A stretch of DNA of 64,000 nucleotides, taken from the NCBI GenBank assembly GCA_946480815.1, contig CAMLLB010000018.1:6020-70019 (forward strand). The letters are read 5' to 3'. How positions within the stretch are numbered: the first letter of the stretch is position 1; each line of letters opens with the position of its first letter. Below the pieces are notes generated by a model. It had not been told where the DNA came from and searched no databases. It saw only the letters and a list, made by a program, of their open reading frames with translations. The DNA is from an uncultured Flavobacteriales bacterium (GTDB lineage: Bacteria > Bacteroidota > Bacteroidia > Flavobacteriales > Crocinitomicaceae). Shown one piece after another: positions 17,225 through 27,560 of the stretch. Made by a program: the position numbers and the translations under genes.

Positions 17225-19315
17225 ATGGCAGATACTCTTTCGAAGACCATGAAACCTACTGTTAAAACAAGTAAAGATATTTTGTTGAAAGCCTTTCGTT
17301 TAATGGCTACAGCGAAAACATTGGCTGAAAAATATGAGGCTAATAAAGAAGTTACAGCAAAATATGTTCATGCAACTTCCAGAGGGCATGAGGCAATTCA
17401 ATTGGCTGTTGGTTTACAATTAAAGCCACAGGATTGGGTTTCACCATATTATCGGGATGACAGTATTCTTTTGGGAATAGGAATGACTCCTTATGAGTTG
17501 ATGCTTCAAGTATTTGCAAAAAAAGATGATCCATTTTCCGGAGGAAGGACCTATTATTCTCATCCTTCTTTGAAGCGGGAAGATATGCCGAAAATTCCCC
17601 ATCAATCTTCTGCTACAGGGATGCAGGCAATTCCTACAACCGGAATTGCGATGGGAATCCAATACAAGGAAAAAACAGGTCTTGCAGAAGATTTTAACGG
17701 TGAAAATCCGATCGTGGTTTGTTCTTTGGGTGACGCATCATGTACCGAAGGAGAAGTTTCCGAGGCATTCCAAATGGCAGCTTTGAAGCAATTCCCGATC
17801 GTTTATCTGGTTCAGGATAATGGATGGGACATTTCGGCGAATGCAGCAGAAACAAGAGCTCAGGATATCAGCTATTATGCACAAGGATTTAAGGGAATCG
17901 AAGTAAGAACAATTGATGGAAGTGACTTTGACTTGTCTTTTCAAACTGTTCAGGAAGTTTTTGAAATCGTTAGAAAAGAAAGAAGGCCCTTTATTATCCA
18001 TGCGAAAGTTCCACTTTTGGGGCATCACACATCGGGAGTTCGAAAAGAATGGTACCGGGATGATTTGGAGGAAGCTGCAACACGCGATCCTTATCCGAAA
18101 TTGAAAGAAATTATCCGTGATCTGGAAGGTGAGGCGGATATCATTAATATTGAGGCGGATGCCAGAAAATTGGTTGACGAGGATTATGATAAAGCATTGA
18201 ATGCTGAGGATCCGGCACCTGCAAGTGTTACGGATTATATTTTCGCACCAACACCCGTTACGGAAGAGAAAGGTGAACGCGAACCTGCCGGAAAGAAGAA
18301 AACGGTGATGGTTGACAGTGCGTTATTTGCTGTGCGGGAAATTATGTCGGAACATCCGGAAGCTTTGCTTTACGGTCAGGATGTTGGAGGCAGATTGGGT
18401 GGTGTTTTCAGAGAAGCTGCAACCCTTGCTCAAACATTTGGAGATGACAGGGTGTTTAATACACCGATTCAGGAGGCATTTATTATTGGTTCCACCGTTG
18501 GTATGTCAGCAGTTGGATTGAAACCATTTGTAGAGGTCCAGTTTGCAGATTATATCTGGCCAGGATTAAACCAATTATTTACGGAAGTTTCCCGTTCTAA
18601 TTACTTATCAAACGGAAAATGGCCGGTAAGCTGTGTGATTCGTGTCCCAATTGGAGCTTATGGGTCGGGAGGTCCTTACCATTCTTCCAGTGTAGAGTCG
18701 GTTTTGGCAAACATTCGTGGGATAAAAGTTGTTTATCCTTCAACAGGGGCTGATTTGAAAGGTTTGTTGAAAGCTGCATATTATGATCCGAATCCGGTTG
18801 TAATCCTGGAGCATAAAGGTCTTTATTGGTCTAAAATTCCTGGAACGGAAGGTGCTATGTCTATTGAACCGGATGAAAATTACATCATCCCGATCGGTAA
18901 AGCAAGAATCGTACAGGAAGCTACTGATTCAGCGATCAAAAATGGAGAATCATGTGTCGTGATCACTTATGGTCGTGGAGTTTACTGGACTTTGGAAGCT
19001 TCAAAACAGTTTGACGGAAAAGTGGAAATTTTGGACTTGCGTTCGATCAACCCATTGGATATGGAAGCTATTACTGCTTCCGTTGAAAAGCACGGGAAGG
19101 TATTATTAGTTACCGAAGAATCTGTTGAAGCATCTTTTACACTTGGTTTGGCAGGACGCATTCAGAGAGATTGTTTTCAGTCATTGGATGCCCCGATTGG
19201 TTTAGTGGGAGCAATCGATACACCGGCGATTCCATTAAATTCAACATTGGAAGCAGAGTTGTTACCGAATGCTGATAAAGTACAATCAGCTCTTGAGAAG
19301 CTATTAAATTATTAA
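17225..19315 (+). CDS. 2-oxoacid dehydrogenase E1, fused alpha and beta subunits
   Basis: Thiamine-diphosphate enzyme of 696 residues that decarboxylates a 2-oxoacid, most likely branched-chain 2-oxoacids, and passes the acyl group to E2 lipoamide. The alpha part (about 1-330) carries the ThDP motif GDASCTEGEVSEAFQMAALKQFPIVYLVQDN (key part GDASCTEGE), and HHTSGVRKEWYR-type phosphorylation-loop region. The beta part (about 360-696) has YGQDVGGRLGGVFREAATL (core GQDVGGRLGGVF) and FVEVQFADYIWPGLNQL. Alpha-beta fusion in one chain is common in Bacteroidota. The start is taken at 17225 because the -7 box overlaps the upstream TTG. The other complex subunits are not adjacent. Confidence 0.9.
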   Translation: MADTLSKTMKPTVKTSKDILLKAFRLMATAKTLAEKYEANKEVTAKYVHATSRGHEAIQLAVGLQLKPQDWVSPYYRDDSILLGIGMTPYELMLQVFAKKDDPFSGGRTYYSHPSLKREDMPKIPHQSSATGMQAIPTTGIAMGIQYKEKTGLAEDFNGENPIVVCSLGDASCTEGEVSEAFQMAALKQFPIVYLVQDNGWDISANAAETRAQDISYYAQGFKGIEVRTIDGSDFDLSFQTVQEVFEIVRKERRPFIIHAKVPLLGHHTSGVRKEWYRDDLEEAATRDPYPKLKEIIRDLEGEADIINIEADARKLVDEDYDKALNAEDPAPASVTDYIFAPTPVTEEKGEREPAGKKKTVMVDSALFAVREIMSEHPEALLYGQDVGGRLGGVFREAATLAQTFGDDRVFNTPIQEAFIIGSTVGMSAVGLKPFVEVQFADYIWPGLNQLFTEVSRSNYLSNGKWPVSCVIRVPIGAYGSGGPYHSSSVESVLANIRGIKVVYPSTGADLKGLLKAAYYDPNPVVILEHKGLYWSKIPGTEGAMSIEPDENYIIPIGKARIVQEATDSAIKNGESCVVITYGRGVYWTLEASKQFDGKVEILDLRSINPLDMEAITASVEKHGKVLLVTEESVEASFTLGLAGRIQRDCFQSLDAPIGLVGAIDTPAIPLNSTLEAELLPNADKVQSALEKLLNY

Positions 19316-19318
19316 ACC

Positions 19319-19981
19319 TTGAACCAAAACCATCCACCCAGGGTTCGGGCGATGCTCGAGCGCATGCAGTTAATAAAAACGAACCTTTCCGAGGTTAAAA
19401 TGTCTGTTTCACTGGATGGAGGTGTCAAAGATTTACAGGAAGTAAAAGAACTCTTGTCTTCCATAAATTTGGAAGATAAGACTCGTTTGTTAACAGCTTT
19501 AAATGATGCATTTTCCAAAAGAGAACTGACAAAAGTAAGTGCTTTATATTCTTATCTTGTTTTGTTCCCGGAAACGGACCGTGCAGAGATTAAAGCAGAA
19601 ATCCTGCATGATCTGGAGCCTTATATCAAGGGATATGGAAGTGAGGATGAATTGAATGATATGTTTATGCATCCCGGTTTTGCAACGTTGATCAATGGGT
19701 TGAATAATAGAAGTTTGACTGATTTGCAGTTCCAGTTTTTCTCCCTGTTTCATTTGGGTAATAAAACAAATACCGGAAGAAAAATTGCTGGTATTCAAAA
19801 GACTTTTCCCTTAAGTGACGAACAGCGATCAGAAGTCATTCAATACCTGGATGAAATGAAAGCTGAAAAACAGAAAAGTGATGCGGCCTATAATAAAAGC
19901 AGCAATAAAGCACTTATTTGGACACTTGTCGCGGTAGCTTTGATTATCATTCGTATTCTGCTGCGCATGTCCAGAGATTAG
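19319..19981 (+). CDS. hypothetical tail-anchored protein
   Basis: No family recognised. As read from TTG 19319 the protein has 220 residues, but ATG codons at 19352, 19364 and 19400 are equally possible starts; the region before 19400 has a poor start context. The middle is helical and partly acidic, and the C terminus is a single hydrophobic helix ALIWTLVAVALIIIRILL followed by RMSRD, which fits a tail-anchored inner-membrane protein facing the cytoplasm. It follows the E1 gene by 3 bases and is probably co-transcribed with it; a link in function is not shown. Confidence 0.6.
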   Translation: MNQNHPPRVRAMLERMQLIKTNLSEVKMSVSLDGGVKDLQEVKELLSSINLEDKTRLLTALNDAFSKRELTKVSALYSYLVLFPETDRAEIKAEILHDLEPYIKGYGSEDELNDMFMHPGFATLINGLNNRSLTDLQFQFFSLFHLGNKTNTGRKIAGIQKTFPLSDEQRSEVIQYLDEMKAEKQKSDAAYNKSSNKALIWTLVAVALIIIRILLRMSRD

Positions 19982-20069
19982 TGATTTGTAAACAATTCTG
20001 ATTTTATAAGTAATTGACTTTTTAAGGAAATCGATTTCATAAGGGCTTACTTTTATGTAGCGAAAGTCT

Positions 20070-20996
20070 ATGAAAATCGGAAGTATACATACAGTTGGTG
20101 CTATAGCACAATTTTTAGGAAGGGAAGTAATTGGAAACGAATCCCTGATCGTTACAGGAATCAATGAAATTCATCGGGTTGAACCGGGTGATTTGGTTTT
20201 TGTAGATCACCCGAAATATTACGATAAAGCGCTGAATTCTGCCGCTTCTTTTATTTTGATCGACCGGGAGGTGCCGGTTCCCGAAGGGAAGGCCCTCATT
20301 ATTTCTCCCGAACCATTTGATGATTACAATAAACTAACGAAAAAATTTTCTCCCTATCGTCCACAAATGTCTATGACCGGAGAAAATTGTCAGATAGCTG
20401 ATTCTGCTCATCTTTCTCCGAATTGTTTTATTGGTCACGATGTAATTATCGGTGAGAACGTTACGATCCATCCGGGAGCTTACATCGGTGATGGGACGGT
20501 CATTGAAGAGAACGTAATTATTGGTCCCAATGCAGTGATTGGACATTATGCTTTCTATTACAAAAAGAAACCGGGAGGTTATGACCGTATGCATAGCTGT
20601 GGTTTTGTTTACATCGAAAAAAATGTAGAAATCGGAGCCGGATCAACTATTGATGCAGGTGTGAGTGCGATTACCCGGATTGGAGAAGGAACCAAAATTG
20701 ATAATCTGGTCCAAATCGGTCATGATACCGTCATCGGGAAGAATTGCCTTTTTGCATCTCAGGTCGGGATTGCAGGTTGTTGTACTATCGGTGATCATGT
20801 CACTTTGTGGGGACAAGTCGGTTGTGCATCCGGAATAACAATCGGAGATCATGTGGTTGTGTTGGCTCAATCAGGTATTGGAAAAGATCTGGAAGCCGGA
20901 AAAACATATTTTGGTAGTCCGTGTGATGAAGCCAAGATAAAAATGCGCGAATTGATTGTTTTGAAAAACCTTTCAGAATCGAATAGCAAGAAATGA
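20070..20996 (+). CDS. lpxD: LpxD-like UDP-3-O-acylglucosamine N-acyltransferase
   Basis: Left-handed beta-helix acyltransferase of 308 residues. The N-terminal domain (about 1-95; GDLVFVDHPKYYDKAL) resembles the uridine-binding domain of LpxD, and the hexapeptide repeats run from about 105 to 285 (IGENVTIHPGAYIGDGTVIE). The catalytic-type His of LpxD is present in DNLVQIGHDTVIG. It would add the 3-hydroxyacyl chain to the glucosamine nitrogen in lipid A synthesis. It is shorter than E. coli LpxD (341) and is not next to lpxA/lpxB, so it may be a second paralog that acylates another UDP-amino sugar. The stop overlaps the next start by four bases. Confidence 0.82.
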   Translation: MKIGSIHTVGAIAQFLGREVIGNESLIVTGINEIHRVEPGDLVFVDHPKYYDKALNSAASFILIDREVPVPEGKALIISPEPFDDYNKLTKKFSPYRPQMSMTGENCQIADSAHLSPNCFIGHDVIIGENVTIHPGAYIGDGTVIEENVIIGPNAVIGHYAFYYKKKPGGYDRMHSCGFVYIEKNVEIGAGSTIDAGVSAITRIGEGTKIDNLVQIGHDTVIGKNCLFASQVGIAGCCTIGDHVTLWGQVGCASGITIGDHVVVLAQSGIGKDLEAGKTYFGSPCDEAKIKMRELIVLKNLSESNSKK

Positions 20997-22240
20997 AAGT
21001 GGAAACCCGCATAGCAAATTTAGAATCACAGGTTGAGCTGGGAGAGTTCCGTTTGAATTCTCTTTTGGAATTAACCAGGGCAATTGCGACCAATCAAAGT
21101 ATTGAGCAGATTGTCCGGATGTTTGAATTTGTCATGCGTGAACAATTAGGCTTCGATCACTTTCTGCTTTTTAATAAAGAAAACCAGTGGAGCCCGCTTT
21201 TAAAGGTTGGATTGAAGAACAAGCTCAAGGATATTTCCATCGAAAAAGAATTATACCGTTTTCGTGAAATTACAGTTATTGAATCCAGTTATTCGGCAAT
21301 TATCGATGAATTTGATATTATCGTACCTGTATTTCACAAAGACAAACCGTTAGCTTATTTATTGATCGCAGGAATTGAAGGTTCAGGGATGAAGAAATCG
21401 GAAACCTTGGCCGATATGCGTTTTGTTCAGACCCTGACAAATATGGTTGTGATGGCAATCGAGAACAAACGTATGGCTCGTGAAGAGTTGAAAAGAGAAC
21501 GTTTGAAGAAGGAACTGGAAGTTGCTTCGGAAATGCAGAAACTGCTTTTTCCTTCCGATCTGCCTTCGAATAAACAAATGGACATTTCTGCTAAGTACAT
21601 TCCGCGTCACGAAGTAGGAGGAGATTATTATGATTTCATTCCGCTTGGAGATAATAAATACGTGATTTGCATTGCCGATGTAAGCGGAAAAGGAATCAGT
21701 GCGGCGATGTTGATGGCCAATTTTCAGGCAACTATCCGGACATTTTACTCCACAGTTCATCAAATTCGTCCTTTTTCTCTGGAATTCCTGATCGAAGAAC
21801 TGAACAAAAAAGTCATGACGAGTGCAAAAGGTGAAAAGTTTATTACCTTTTTTATTGCGGTTTATGATGCGGAAACAAGGGTTTTGGATTATGTAAATGC
21901 AGGCCATAACCAACCGATAATTACCAATGGAAAAGAAAAGAAATTACTTGATATCGGATGTGTCGGTTTGGGAATGTTTGATGAAATGCCTTTTATCCAG
22001 GTTGGAAGGGAAGTGCTTAAACCAAATACCACACTGATTCTTTATACTGATGGCGTGGTAGAACTAGAGGATGAACGAAATTGCCATTTCGAATTGGATC
22101 GCCTGATTAAGATCTACCACAATTTCTATCGTTTAAGTATGGAGGATATGAATAACATTGTTTTTTCCAAATTGGATGAATGGCGTGGAAACCGCAAATT
22201 AGTTGATGACACGGCGATATTTTCCTGCAGATTCTTCTGA
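20993..22240 (+). CDS. GAF-domain PP2C/SpoIIE-type serine phosphatase (RsbU-like)
   Basis: Signalling phosphatase of 415 residues. An N-terminal GAF-like sensor (about 20-160) leads through a short coiled coil (EELKRERLKKELEVASEMQ, as REELKRERLKKELEV) to a SpoIIE-type PP2C domain (about 190-415). Metal-binding motifs are intact: GGDYYDF, IADVSGKGISAAMLMA, VNAGHNQP and LYTDGVVELED. In known partner-switching systems such an enzyme dephosphorylates a STAS anti-sigma antagonist; the STAS protein at 2167-2520 is a possible substrate but is 18 kb away. The ATG overlaps the lpxD-like stop (ATGA), so the two are co-translated. Confidence 0.87.
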   Translation: MKVETRIANLESQVELGEFRLNSLLELTRAIATNQSIEQIVRMFEFVMREQLGFDHFLLFNKENQWSPLLKVGLKNKLKDISIEKELYRFREITVIESSYSAIIDEFDIIVPVFHKDKPLAYLLIAGIEGSGMKKSETLADMRFVQTLTNMVVMAIENKRMAREELKRERLKKELEVASEMQKLLFPSDLPSNKQMDISAKYIPRHEVGGDYYDFIPLGDNKYVICIADVSGKGISAAMLMANFQATIRTFYSTVHQIRPFSLEFLIEELNKKVMTSAKGEKFITFFIAVYDAETRVLDYVNAGHNQPIITNGKEKKLLDIGCVGLGMFDEMPFIQVGREVLKPNTTLILYTDGVVELEDERNCHFELDRLIKIYHNFYRLSMEDMNNIVFSKLDEWRGNRKLVDDTAIFSCRFF

Positions 22241-22261
22241 GTCTTTGCTGTTTTATTAAAA

Positions 22262-22350
22262 GTGATGCTTAGACTGTGCTACCGTCTGTCCTTATCGAAA
22301 GCAGTGCTTAGACTGCACTACCGTTTGTCTTTATCGAAAGCAGTGCTTTC
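22262..22350. repeat. 39-bp tandem repeat, 2.3 copies, between convergent genes
   Basis: Copies start at 22262, 22301 and 22340 (the last partial). The first two differ at about six positions. Each unit contains the blocks GCTTAGACTG, CTACCGT and TTATCGAAA; the second can fold AGTGC...GCACT. It lies between the phosphatase stop (22240) and the PorU stop (22353). Confidence 0.8.
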
Positions 22351-22352
22351 TC

Positions 22353-25300
22353 TTATCTCATCAAATACATCTTTCCAAAGTTCTTTTTGAAATATTGGTC
22401 AGCACCCGATTCACGCTGTTTGATATCTTCTCCGTTGATCTTTGCCATGACCTGGTACAGGTAAACACCATTTGCCAATTGATCTCCGAATTCGTCTTTC
22501 CCATCCCAGGCATATTCCGAAATATTTCGTCCGATGCGGATCAATCCCAATTCGTCTTCGGTAATTTCCCGGATTACGCGTCCCGAAACCGTCATGATAC
22601 GGATAATGATGTCATCAGGAACTTCTGTTCCGGTTAATGTAAACACAAAGCGAGTGCTCGTAGAAAACGGGTTCGGATAATTCATCATTTGTGTAATCGA
22701 CGATTCACGGATTACTTCAAAGCTTACTTTGTACTCATAATCTCCTGAAATATTTCCTGAACGATCGGTACCCTGAACAAAAAGCTGGTAAATTCCGTCT
22801 TGCAGGAATTCCTTCGGATAAACGATCTTAAATTTCAGATTTTGCCCGTTTGCAGGATACCATTGCATGATCGTATTCCCATTTCCATCAATAAATGGAA
22901 TGCGTTTTTGAACTCCATCAGGTCCGGTCAAATATATCCCGAAAAGTGTGGTGTCACTGATGTTGTCCATAACCAAATACGGATTGTCATCTTTTAGTGT
23001 GATCAGAATTTCGCTTGTTGGATCAATGATATCTCCATTCAGGATATGTTGTCCGTTAAACGTGACATCCAGGATGGGGTTCTTAGTGTCTTCCACTACG
23101 AAAACAGGAAGTTGCAGAATGTTATTATAATGGTATTGTTCCAATTGATCGGTTTGGACAAGAGAACCGTTTACATACGGATTTATTTCCATCCATAGAA
23201 TATTGTAACCAGGTTTTGCAATCGAATTAAACTGGATGGTGTCTCGCAATACCTGGTGGACACGTAAGGAATCCTGTCTTGGATAAGGAATCACGTGTTT
23301 AATGTGCTGTTGGTCTTCCAGCCAGTAATCTACCAGTAAAGAGTCCATATCAAACTCACTTACATTGACAATATCTACTGCAAAGCTGAAATCCTGCCCT
23401 TCGTAAAGCGTGTCTCCGCTAACGGAAGCGTAATATCCGGATGATCCGTCAATTGCAGCTTCAGGAACCGGTTGATAAAGCACATGGATCCGATCAATTT
23501 GGGCCGGTGTTAAATTTGTTTTGTCTGAATTATAGATCCCGATTTTTATCCTTGGATAAGAACTTGCATTTACCAGGTTATTCAAGTTAATAATAGAATC
23601 CAATGGAGTAAACATTGTATCAATGGTACCAGCCAAATTATTGGTGATGTCATATTTTTCTATGAGGATCCGCACGCTGTCTGTTGATGGGGATTCCAGA
23701 GAATCTCTTCGCCAGTATAACGTTTCCCATTGGAAGGCAGGACCAATTTGTGGTGTTTTCTCGATACCGATGTACGCAGGTTTTAACACATTTGCCTGAA
23801 GCACGATTTTAGGCACTCCATCTGGTACTCCTGTTGTTTGATTATCAGTCCACAATTTTAACTGGTTCATCGCAGTTGTTCCCTTCCTAAAGAATAGAGC
23901 AAATGGGTCATTTGGTTGACTTGCATTTAAGGAGGGAAAACCTAAGTTTTGGAACATAGTAAAAATTGCAGGACTGTATGCTGCAATTGAGTCAAAATAA
24001 GTGGTGAAAGGTGTGTAAATGACCACATAATTACTATCTGGAATGCCATTTTCAATCATGTTTTGGAAATTTGCCATGGAAGTGGGATCCGTTTGATCAA
24101 ATGTGAAATAATATTCATACCGATCTCTGCATCCTTGTCCTCCGTTAATTCCTAAATTATTCAGGTTGCCAAAATTCATGGATGGATCATTATTACTACT
24201 TCCACACCCTGGGCAATGCGTTTTCCACGCTTCCAGGGTTGTTCCGTCAACTACACCAACATAGATATATGGATTTGTTCCACAAGTAGCATAATCCATA
24301 TTTTCTCCATCAATATTCCAGGCAATATACCAGGAATCTTCAACTGTCGTGTATTTCATGTTAAGAATTCCTATAGTATGAATATCATTCAAATTAAACA
24401 GACGTTTTCTTGAAGGTCTGTCATAGTCTAGATTTGAAAAGCTATTATTCTTAAACTGGAAGAAATGATCTTGCCCCCAGCCGCGTTTTCCAGGAATGTA
24501 CTGGAAAGAGAATTCAGACCAGTTCGGGGTTATGCTGTCAGCCGCAACTCGCCAAAAATAAACCGTACTATCTGTACAGGTAAGTGGGAATGGTGATCCA
24601 AAAGCGGATAACCATTCGTCTGGTTGAACAGATTTCACTCCACCCAAACCGGTTACGGAGAAGCGTCTTAGTTGAGGGCTGTTATAGGTGTCGGTTGTAT
24701 CCAACTCGAAACGGTATGTTCTCATTTCGGCAATCGGATTGATCGTTGACGCTTTTACTGTGACCGTGTCATAAGGAACGACGGCATAATTATACGGCCA
24801 GATCGGTAACATTCCATCAATGTTCAGGAAGAAACTGGCGCTTGCCGTGTTATTCGAAATTTCTTCAAATTGTTCCCCATAAACATTCGGAATATCAATT
24901 GAAACGGTGAAGGTGTTTACTCCGCCGCTAATGGCCGCCTGGAGCGGGAATTTTCGTTTGATAAGCGTATCGTAATTCAATCGTGGCAAGAACAGGGTCT
25001 TCATAGAATCGATTGCTGTGCCCGGGAAGTTTCTTCGAATTTCAATATAAACCGGGCTCTTGATCGATTTCCCGATATTGCGAATAGTAAAAGAGAGTTC
25101 AATACTGTCAACCGATAAGTTTACGTTATTGGGGCTTAGACTCAGGTCCGAAACCTGGATATCAATTTCAGGATCTGTACTGTAATTTACTTTAATCATC
25201 GGATCCCCATGAAGTGTCATCTGCGTACATGCGGACTCATAGAATACAATTCCATCTGTGATAGTAGGGGTGTACTGATCGTAAATTTGCTTGATGGTAC

Positions 25301-27551
25301 TTTTGATTTGAGAACCGAAAGTCTTACCATAATTCTTATAGGAAAATTGTTTGTAGAGCTCTGTTGAATAGATTGCAAGCGGGGCATCGTAACCAACGGA
25401 TATAGTCGATAAAAAGGCAATTGCCCCTTCATTGGGGATATTGACGAAATTTTCAGAAGTGGAATTCCCGGTTTTGAAAATATTTCCATTGTAACAGGAA
25501 TTTCCGATTACGATCGGGTATTTTCCAAAATTATTCCAGTTGCTCGGCTCATCAATATTAATCTCAAAACCATTGTTTGAAGCTGCTGCATGACCAAAGA
25601 AGTTCATAATAGAAACTCCATCTTCTATTTTTTGAGTCACAGTCGTAACCACATTCGGATCAAGCGGATTACTGGATGTTTTAAAGTAATTGGTGACATT
25701 TCCTGCAAAGACCGTATCTTCTACGATCTTTTTCATATTATTCATGTATCCCTGGAATTGGGTCTGTTGTAATGCGTTAGACCCGCCAACAAAATGAAGT
25801 AACTGCTTTTGCCAGTTCTTTGTTTCTGAAAAATTAAGACCAACATTGTTCTGAGCATCTTCATACTGCTCGATTTTGGAGAGGTAATTTTCCACTTCGG
25901 TGTTGGTTGTCATGGATAGTCTGCCGGTGGGAACAAGTGGTTCCCAGGCGTTATTGGAGACAAGACACGCAGTTGTAGCAATATCACTTGAAGGATATCC
26001 CATCGGCGGAATCAGGCAATTAGCGAAAGCAGATGCGGAATAACGTGTTTCACCAACAGTTAGCCCTTTTCCAATTAACAATAAACCCTGAGGTTTTTGA
26101 GTGCTGTTGTCGTGAATGAAATCTACAAAACGACGAATTGCAAGGGGATGTTTGATGATTCCGCTCGCGAATTGCAAGTATAATTCTTCAATGTTTGCTG
26201 AAAGTACATTATGACCACCACCATTTATGGAAGATCGGTAAGATTCATAGGAATTTTTGCTGCTTGTAAGTAAAGGATGATAAACAAAGATCAGGGCAGA
26301 ATCGATAGTCAATGAACTGAAATCGGTGAAAGTCCCATTACCATTTACCGGAGACAACGAACCGACTGAAAGCGTGTTGTTCATGTCGACAATCAAAACT
26401 TCTGTTTCGGTGTTCCCGGGATTATTCGGGATAATGAATTGAAAAGATCCGGCATTCAAAGTCGGGATTTCATATCGGGGAACAGAGCCAAAACTCAGGA
26501 CTAAAGGAGCCGAACCGGTGTAACTGGTGAAATCAATTCTGCTTTTCACAGCACCGTTTTGGACGAAAAAACGCTGGGACGGTTGATGATTACTGATAGG
26601 CAACATCGGGTAAGAAAGCATGGCATAGGTAAAGATCTGCCTGTCTACTGTTACATTTAAGTCAGCAATAATTTCGTGATGTATATTCGTGGTTCCGTTG
26701 GTGAGATCTGTCGCCAGGAAATTGTCAATCGTTTTTATCTGATAATAATTTTTATATATCGTGTCGATCAACAGTAAATTAGAAGCACCGAAAGTCAGTT
26801 TTGTATGGTGATTGATAGGAATTTGTGTCGGGAAATTGATGTCTGCTCCGGATGAGTTGGACGAAACCCTGCATTCCAGTCGAACGGGAAGTGCCCCTGC
26901 TCCGGTATAAACATTTGGAGTAGGGATCGGGATATCCGATGATACATTGGAAGTGGTAGCGGCAATTTCTGGCAATCCGTAACCTTCTCCCCTGGAATAT
27001 ATAGATCCCGATGCTTCACCATAAACTTCTCCTTCACAATAGGAGTTATTGTATTGGCTCCTGAATTCTGACCGAACGAAATCGCTTGGAGTATAGTTTG
27101 AATAATTCTGATCGGGTTGGAGCGCGAAACGAAGTCCTGAACCGGAATTCTTCCACGAAAAAAAGTACGTGATTGTATCGTTGATCAGGCTGTATCCCGG
27201 GTTTGCCATCAGGGATGGATTCGGATACATGATTGAATCCAGCCAACCGTCGTTTTTGTATGCGTAGAATAAAAAGTAATCTCCCGGGTCAAATGAATTG
27301 TCTCCATTGTCGACCATATAAAGCGGAACTTCTTTGTCTTTTCCGAAAATTTGAAAACTTGAAGGATTGATTCCTGAAACCGGAACACCATTATTACTTA
27401 AAGTAGTGTAATCAATTTTGTAAAACCCCGTTTGAACAACTTTAAAACCATAGAATTTCTGGGAATAATCAATCCATTCATTCCCATAAGGTTGGCTCCA
27501 CGCAAAAACAACCGGTAAAAGTGTAAGTAGTATTAAGTAGAGTTTTTTCAT
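22353..27551 (-). CDS. porU: T9SS sortase, PorU-type, very large form
   Basis: Cell-surface cysteine peptidase of the gingipain-like C25 family, which in T9SS removes C-terminal sorting domains from cargo and attaches the cargo to the outer-membrane surface lipid. It has 1732 residues, much longer than Porphyromonas PorU (about 1158), matching the long Bacteroidota form. A signal peptide (LYLILLTLLPVVFAWSQ) is followed by an N-terminal region, the C25 domain (about 455-800) with catalytic-type His654 (FFGHA) and Cys686 (GNSCYNG), then Ig-like/CARDB-type beta domains, and a C-terminal FlgD-like/sorting-type domain (MNYPNPFSTSTRF ... GVYLYQVM). It is the second gene after porV, 9 bases apart. 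Confidence 0.88.
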   Translation of the reverse strand: MKKLYLILLTLLPVVFAWSQPYGNEWIDYSQKFYGFKVVQTGFYKIDYTTLSNNGVPVSGINPSSFQIFGKDKEVPLYMVDNGDNSFDPGDYFLFYAYKNDGWLDSIMYPNPSLMANPGYSLINDTITYFFSWKNSGSGLRFALQPDQNYSNYTPSDFVRSEFRSQYNNSYCEGEVYGEASGSIYSRGEGYGLPEIAATTSNVSSDIPIPTPNVYTGAGALPVRLECRVSSNSSGADINFPTQIPINHHTKLTFGASNLLLIDTIYKNYYQIKTIDNFLATDLTNGTTNIHHEIIADLNVTVDRQIFTYAMLSYPMLPISNHQPSQRFFVQNGAVKSRIDFTSYTGSAPLVLSFGSVPRYEIPTLNAGSFQFIIPNNPGNTETEVLIVDMNNTLSVGSLSPVNGNGTFTDFSSLTIDSALIFVYHPLLTSSKNSYESYRSSINGGGHNVLSANIEELYLQFASGIIKHPLAIRRFVDFIHDNSTQKPQGLLLIGKGLTVGETRYSASAFANCLIPPMGYPSSDIATTACLVSNNAWEPLVPTGRLSMTTNTEVENYLSKIEQYEDAQNNVGLNFSETKNWQKQLLHFVGGSNALQQTQFQGYMNNMKKIVEDTVFAGNVTNYFKTSSNPLDPNVVTTVTQKIEDGVSIMNFFGHAAASNNGFEINIDEPSNWNNFGKYPIVIGNSCYNGNIFKTGNSTSENFVNIPNEGAIAFLSTISVGYDAPLAIYSTELYKQFSYKNYGKTFGSQIKSTIKQIYDQYTPTITDGIVFYESACTQMTLHGDPMIKVNYSTDPEIDIQVSDLSLSPNNVNLSVDSIELSFTIRNIGKSIKSPVYIEIRRNFPGTAIDSMKTLFLPRLNYDTLIKRKFPLQAAISGGVNTFTVSIDIPNVYGEQFEEISNNTASASFFLNIDGMLPIWPYNYAVVPYDTVTVKASTINPIAEMRTYRFELDTTDTYNSPQLRRFSVTGLGGVKSVQPDEWLSAFGSPFPLTCTDSTVYFWRVAADSITPNWSEFSFQYIPGKRGWGQDHFFQFKNNSFSNLDYDRPSRKRLFNLNDIHTIGILNMKYTTVEDSWYIAWNIDGENMDYATCGTNPYIYVGVVDGTTLEAWKTHCPGCGSSNNDPSMNFGNLNNLGINGGQGCRDRYEYYFTFDQTDPTSMANFQNMIENGIPDSNYVVIYTPFTTYFDSIAAYSPAIFTMFQNLGFPSLNASQPNDPFALFFRKGTTAMNQLKLWTDNQTTGVPDGVPKIVLQANVLKPAYIGIEKTPQIGPAFQWETLYWRRDSLESPSTDSVRILIEKYDITNNLAGTIDTMFTPLDSIINLNNLVNASSYPRIKIGIYNSDKTNLTPAQIDRIHVLYQPVPEAAIDGSSGYYASVSGDTLYEGQDFSFAVDIVNVSEFDMDSLLVDYWLEDQQHIKHVIPYPRQDSLRVHQVLRDTIQFNSIAKPGYNILWMEINPYVNGSLVQTDQLEQYHYNNILQLPVFVVEDTKNPILDVTFNGQHILNGDIIDPTSEILITLKDDNPYLVMDNISDTTLFGIYLTGPDGVQKRIPFIDGNGNTIMQWYPANGQNLKFKIVYPKEFLQDGIYQLFVQGTDRSGNISGDYEYKVSFEVIRESSITQMMNYPNPFSTSTRFVFTLTGTEVPDDIIIRIMTVSGRVIREITEDELGLIRIGRNISEYAWDGKDEFGDQLANGVYLYQVMAKINGEDIKQRESGADQYFKKNFGKMYLMR

Positions 27552-27560
27552 AGGCTCTTC

